Assembly (NCBI GenBank): GCA_903911925.1
Contig: CAIWFH010000032.1
Location: 1 to 64,000, forward strand
DNA from: an uncultured Acidobacteriaceae bacterium
GTDB lineage: Bacteria; Acidobacteriota; Terriglobia; Terriglobales; Acidobacteriaceae
DNA: 64,000 bases
Reading direction: 5' to 3'
A program made the position numbers and the translations under genes. The first letter of the stretch is position 1. Every line of letters starts with the position of its first letter. This document shows, piece after piece, positions 62,743 to 64,000 of this stretch. The notes under the pieces are model-generated. The model was not told the origin of the DNA and made no database searches. It saw only the letters and a list, made by a program, of their open reading frames with translations.

Positions 62743-64000
62743 ATGAAAACCTTTTCACGCCGCGACGTCCTCAAGACTAGCCTGCTGGCGCCCGCCGTTG
62801 CTGTTTCGGCCCACGCCCTTGGTTCTATCGATCCATCGTTGCACACCGCCGGTGAAGTATCCGGCCCACTCAGTGCGCCCGCCATCCTTGCCTCTCCCAC
62901 GCCGGGCGCCGGCCGCGAACGCCTTCTGCTCGATTTCGGATGGAGCTTCCACTTCGGACACGCCAACGATCCAGCCAAAGACCTGGGCTACGGCAGCGCC
63001 TCGGCCGGGAACTTTCAGAAGACCGGCAACTTCATGCCCGCCTGCTCCACCACCTTCGTGGAAACCGACTGGAGGCGCATCAATCTGCCTCACGACTGGG
63101 CCGTCGAACTGCCCTTCAAGAATGATCCCGACCTGCAAAGCAAAGGCTTCTATCCCCTTGGCCGCAATTATCCTGAAAACAGCATCGGCTGGTACCGCCG
63201 CGTCTTCGAACTGTCTGCCGAGGACGCCGGAAAGCACATCACCATTGAGTTCGACGGTGCCTACCGCGAAACCACCGTCATCTTCAACGGCTACTATATC
63301 GGCCAGCACAGCGGCGGTTACGACTCCTTCAGCTTTGACGTTTCCAACTTTGTGAACCCCGGCCAGCCGAATGTGCTGCTGGTACGCGTGGACGCCACTG
63401 AGAGCGATGGCTGGTTTTATGAAGGCGCGGGCATCTACCGGCACGTGTGGCTGGTCAAGTCGCATCCCGTGCACGTGAAGCAATGGGGCACGCTGGTCCG
63501 CTCGGAACTTCGCCCCAATAGTGCGAAGCTTTCCATCCTCACTGAAGTTGAAAATCACGGCACTGCACCGACCAATGCTCGTGTGCTGTCAACCATCGTC
63601 GATCCTTCCGGCGCGGCCGTTGCCAGAAATGTTTCGGCCGCAGCGACGGTCGGGGTGGACGATCAGCAGGACTTCCGGCAGCAGATCGATGTCAGCCGCC
63701 CTGCACTTTGGTCCCTTGAAGAGCGTTCCATTTACAAGCTCGTCACCGAGGTACAGGTCGATGGGAAGGCTGTTGATCGCTACGAGACGCCATTCGGCAT
63801 CCGCTCAATCCAGTTCGACGCGAAGCAGGGTTTCCTGCTCAACGGCGCTGCGGTGAAACTGAAGGGCACCTGCAATCATCAGGACCACGCCGGAATTGGC
63901 GCGGCTTTGCCCGACGCAGTGCAGTTCTACCGCGTTCGCAAACTGCAGGAGATGGGCTGCAACTCGATGCGCACCTCGCACAACCCGCCCACAGCCGAAC
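62743..64000 (+). CDS. GH2-family Tat-exported beta-galactosidase, truncated by the window edge
   Basis: The first 419 codons of a GH2 enzyme run off the right edge. It begins MKTFSRRDVLKTSLLAPAV (twin-arginine signal), then the jelly roll with LLLDFGWSFHFG, NLPHDWAVELPF and IGWYRRVFEL, the Ig-like domain, and the start of the barrel: FLLNGAAVKLKGTCNHQDH and GCNSMRTSHNPP. These are the usual beta-galactosidase stretches with the DH in the barrel's first loops. The catalytic Glu residues lie beyond the window. It is transcribed divergently from the serine hydrolase. Confidence 0.9.
   Translation, partial: MKTFSRRDVLKTSLLAPAVAVSAHALGSIDPSLHTAGEVSGPLSAPAILASPTPGAGRERLLLDFGWSFHFGHANDPAKDLGYGSASAGNFQKTGNFMPACSTTFVETDWRRINLPHDWAVELPFKNDPDLQSKGFYPLGRNYPENSIGWYRRVFELSAEDAGKHITIEFDGAYRETTVIFNGYYIGQHSGGYDSFSFDVSNFVNPGQPNVLLVRVDATESDGWFYEGAGIYRHVWLVKSHPVHVKQWGTLVRSELRPNSAKLSILTEVENHGTAPTNARVLSTIVDPSGAAVARNVSAAATVGVDDQQDFRQQIDVSRPALWSLEERSIYKLVTEVQVDGKAVDRYETPFGIRSIQFDAKQGFLLNGAAVKLKGTCNHQDHAGIGAALPDAVQFYRVRKLQEMGCNSMRTSHNPPTAE

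Noticed and set aside
62755..63558. 267-codon minus-strand open frame at the right edge
   Set aside because: Opposite the truncated GH2 gene, which has a Tat signal and clear GH2 motifs.

Overview
The window looks like part of an Acidobacteriota chromosome, most likely class Terriglobia (soil, aerobic heterotroph). This is an inference from three signs: a TonB-dependent receptor with an N-terminal carboxypeptidase-regulatory-like domain (Oar type) and no SusD partner, a VWA protein of the acidobacterial VWFA-related type, and many twin-arginine-exported glycoside hydrolases. No rRNA, tRNA, CRISPR array or transposase was seen. Nearly all the DNA is coding.

Layout. (1) 205-5951: sugar-acid metabolism on the minus strand (LarA-type nickel-pincer epimerase, PfkB sugar kinase, 6-phosphogluconate dehydrogenase), a frameshifted gene remnant just upstream of larA, and a plus-strand MFS exporter. 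(2) 5981-16872: a carbohydrate/polyol block. Two aldolases on the minus strand face a DeoR-type regulator, followed by a plus-strand operon for a whole 2-oxoacid dehydrogenase complex (E2, E3, fused E1), a medium-chain dehydrogenase and a mannitol-dehydrogenase-family enzyme. (3) 17041-44280: one long minus-strand locus. It starts with the TonB receptor, then three GH2 enzymes, then URO-D methyltransferase-family genes interleaved with GH42 beta-galactosidases, a GntR regulator, a corrinoid protein, a GH59 galactocerebrosidase-type enzyme and an unclassified secreted candidate hydrolase. (4) 44877-64000: a second GntR regulator, four more GH2 enzymes (one cut by the window edge), a VWA protein, an operon of enolase-superfamily dehydratase, RraA-family aldolase-like protein, RhaT-like permease and SDR dehydrogenase, and a serine hydrolase.

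How it may fit together. Oligosaccharides or glycoconjugates rich in beta-galactosyl (and possibly deoxy-sugar or uronosyl) units would enter through the TonB receptor and be trimmed by the exported GH2, GH42, GH59 and unclassified enzymes. The sugars would enter by the RhaT-like permease and be oxidised, dehydrated and cleaved by the SDR, dehydratase and RraA-like proteins, or go through the kinase, Gnd and LarA branch. The unusual part is the corrinoid protein plus three URO-D-family proteins inside the hydrolase locus. I read it as a candidate cobalamin-dependent demethylation module for O-methylated sugars or methyl glycosides. That is inference only: no activating ATPase or tetrahydrofolate gene is visible here.

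Other signals: three GH2 paralogues with a coupled N-to-D and E-to-Q change at the two catalytic positions; a 93-bp three-hairpin intergenic repeat in two full copies and one deleted copy; a 112-bp element with 15-bp terminal inverted repeats; and operator-like motifs linking the DeoR regulator to the dehydrogenase operon and LacI-type sites to the TonB/GH2 genes.
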